Source of the DNA: Daucus carota subsp. sativus | Lineage: Eukaryota; Streptophyta; Magnoliopsida; Apiales; Apiaceae | Direction of reading: 5' to 3' | DNA: 64,000 bases | Assembly: GCF_001625215.2 (NCBI RefSeq) | Contig: NC_030384.2 | Location: forward strand, 44,302,390 to 44,366,389 | In this document: positions 62,851-64,000 of the stretch, one piece after another | Layout of the letters: each line of letters opens with the position of its first letter | How positions within the stretch are numbered: the stretch's first letter is position 1 | Program-made: the position numbers and the translations under genes | The notes under the pieces: model-generated | The model's database searches: none | What the model saw: the letters and a program-made list of their open reading frames with translations, nothing else | Told to the model about the DNA's origin: nothing

Positions 62851-64000
62851 CTCATCAATAAATTGACTCATAGTCAGAGAGTTGCCGATCTCCTATAAAT
62901 AGGAAATCCATTCCGATTGGATCCAGATCTGTTCTTATCTGGGGAGGGAGACGAGAATCCTGAAGATTTGGCAATTGAGATCCTCGTTTCCTCCATACAC
63001 CTGTAAAGGCATCAACCATCTTATCTACCGTGAAATGGTAAATGAAGAAGTTGCTTCTAGAACAAAACCTTTAACCTTACTGTGCACTCTCTTGTATTGT
63101 GTCCAAAAGATTTTCTGTGTAGGCTCTTTATCAGAGTGATTACTGATAATGTGCTTGACTCAATACAAGATGCTCTGGCTGACGAGCGAATTTCAATGGA
63201 CTCATCCTGTTGAGAGAATGATTCCAGAGACTGTTTTATTGCCTTTTCAGCTCTATATTCTTTTGAGAGAATACAGATGAGCAACAGTTACCTCAGGTTT
63301 GAAAACACCTTCTCTTCTTGAGAGGTAGAGCTGTGGGTACACTATCCCTCACATCCTTATTTGCTGCAACAAGTACAGTTTCTCCCTCATTGACCTCTAG
63401 TCTAATAAGTTCCTTATTACTCCATGGGGAAAGTTGGGATGTGTTCTGAATTTGGTTTTGTAGTCTGGGATAAAGATTGTTGGTTTTTCAACCTTATGAC
63501 TATCTAGGAAAGCCAAGAGGCTGATTAAGTTCCAAAGAACAGAAAGAGATATAAATGCATTTTAGAAAATCTATGATTTTGAATGAAAGCAATTGCATTT
63601 AATCTTTTGAGGAAAAATGAATCAGTTGTGACTGTAAATTGATTTTCATAAAGAATGACAATCACAACCGATGAAAGAATCAAAGTTTTCCATTAAAAAC
63701 TTGTTTGAGTACGAGAGTCTGAATCTATGCATAAAAGGTTTAAATGAACTTGTCTTTGAAAAAGACACAGACTCCTGTTTCTCACTACAATTTAAAAAGG
63801 GAAAAAGAAAATTTATGCGCTACAGTGTATAAAGCACTCACCACAATAATTAGTGAAAAGGCCTCATACTAGCACATCGTCAAAACAGACGCTACAAGTG
63901 ACAAAGATCACCAAGTACACAAATACAAGATAATCAATGTATCGTCCTATGACGCTACATGTATAGATGCAAAATATTCTAAGAAATTTTATGATATAGA

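Larger units (their letters stand above)
59396..64000 (-). mobile_element. Ty1-copia element (probably SIRE/Maximus-like), right part outside the window
   Basis: A 1.6-kb LTR (59396-61001) is followed to the right by the reverse of a polypurine tract, so the element runs on the minus strand and this LTR is its 3' one. The long LTR, the GGGGGAGAT tract and the TGTTAGGTCC / CTTACA ends are like SIRE-type copia elements. The internal region visible here (61002-64000) has no recognisable gag or pol text; it fits the long stretch between pol and the 3' LTR in that lineage. The other LTR, pol and target duplication lie beyond the edge. Coding remains look broken; age cannot be judged without the second LTR. 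Confidence 0.7.

Noticed and set aside
59396-64000. Small open frames in the copia LTR and internal region
   Set aside because: Short, no domain text, and explained by the mobile element.

Overview
The window is nuclear DNA from a flowering plant, most likely a eudicot. Genes are split by short GT-AG introns, the intergenic DNA is very AT-rich, and the mobile elements are typical plant ones: Stowaway and hAT-like MITEs, Helitrons, a Ty3 chromovirus and a Ty1-copia LTR. I cannot fix the species from sequence alone.

The gene-rich left part (1-39,400) holds, in order: the first exon of a STELLO Golgi protein (minus, running off the left edge); a small plant helix-turn-helix protein (plus); a tRNA-Asn(GUU); two tandem DUF642 cell-wall proteins (minus); a DUF1138 membrane protein (minus) with a long 5' UTR intron carrying a Stowaway MITE; 40S ribosomal protein S2 (plus); an endo-polygalacturonase of the ADPG/PG2a type with nine exons (minus); a SIP1-type galactinol-sucrose galactosyltransferase/alkaline alpha-galactosidase with 13 exons (minus); and a CPK32-like calcium-dependent protein kinase with eight exons (minus). 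I rebuilt each full gene exon by exon, and the reading phases agree at every junction. STELLO, the two DUF642 proteins and the polygalacturonase all relate to the cell wall, but there is no sign of operon-like co-regulation.

The right part (39,400-64,000) is mostly mobile-element territory. A Ty3/gypsy chromovirus (49,991-55,586) looks whole, has 420-bp LTRs identical by eye and a perfect 5-bp target duplication, so it inserted very recently. From 59,396 to the right edge is the 3' LTR and adjoining internal part of a minus-strand Ty1-copia element, probably SIRE/Maximus-like. Between and around these lie minus-strand open segments with good splice sites (46.7-48.5 kb and 57.8-59.35 kb). They may be pieces of one host gene, which I could not identify, whose introns received a Helitron, the chromovirus and the copia element.

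Elements not explained by genes include: a hAT relic with a 10-bp flanking repeat (2,534-3,331); a 744-bp hAT-type element with 8-bp target duplication nested in an older MITE (15,608-16,351); a MITE with four 41-bp tandem units (16,855-17,300); a short non-autonomous Helitron with both ends visible (22,988-23,647); a 376-bp MITE with perfect 15-bp inverted ends (24,940-25,315); and two Stowaway MITEs.
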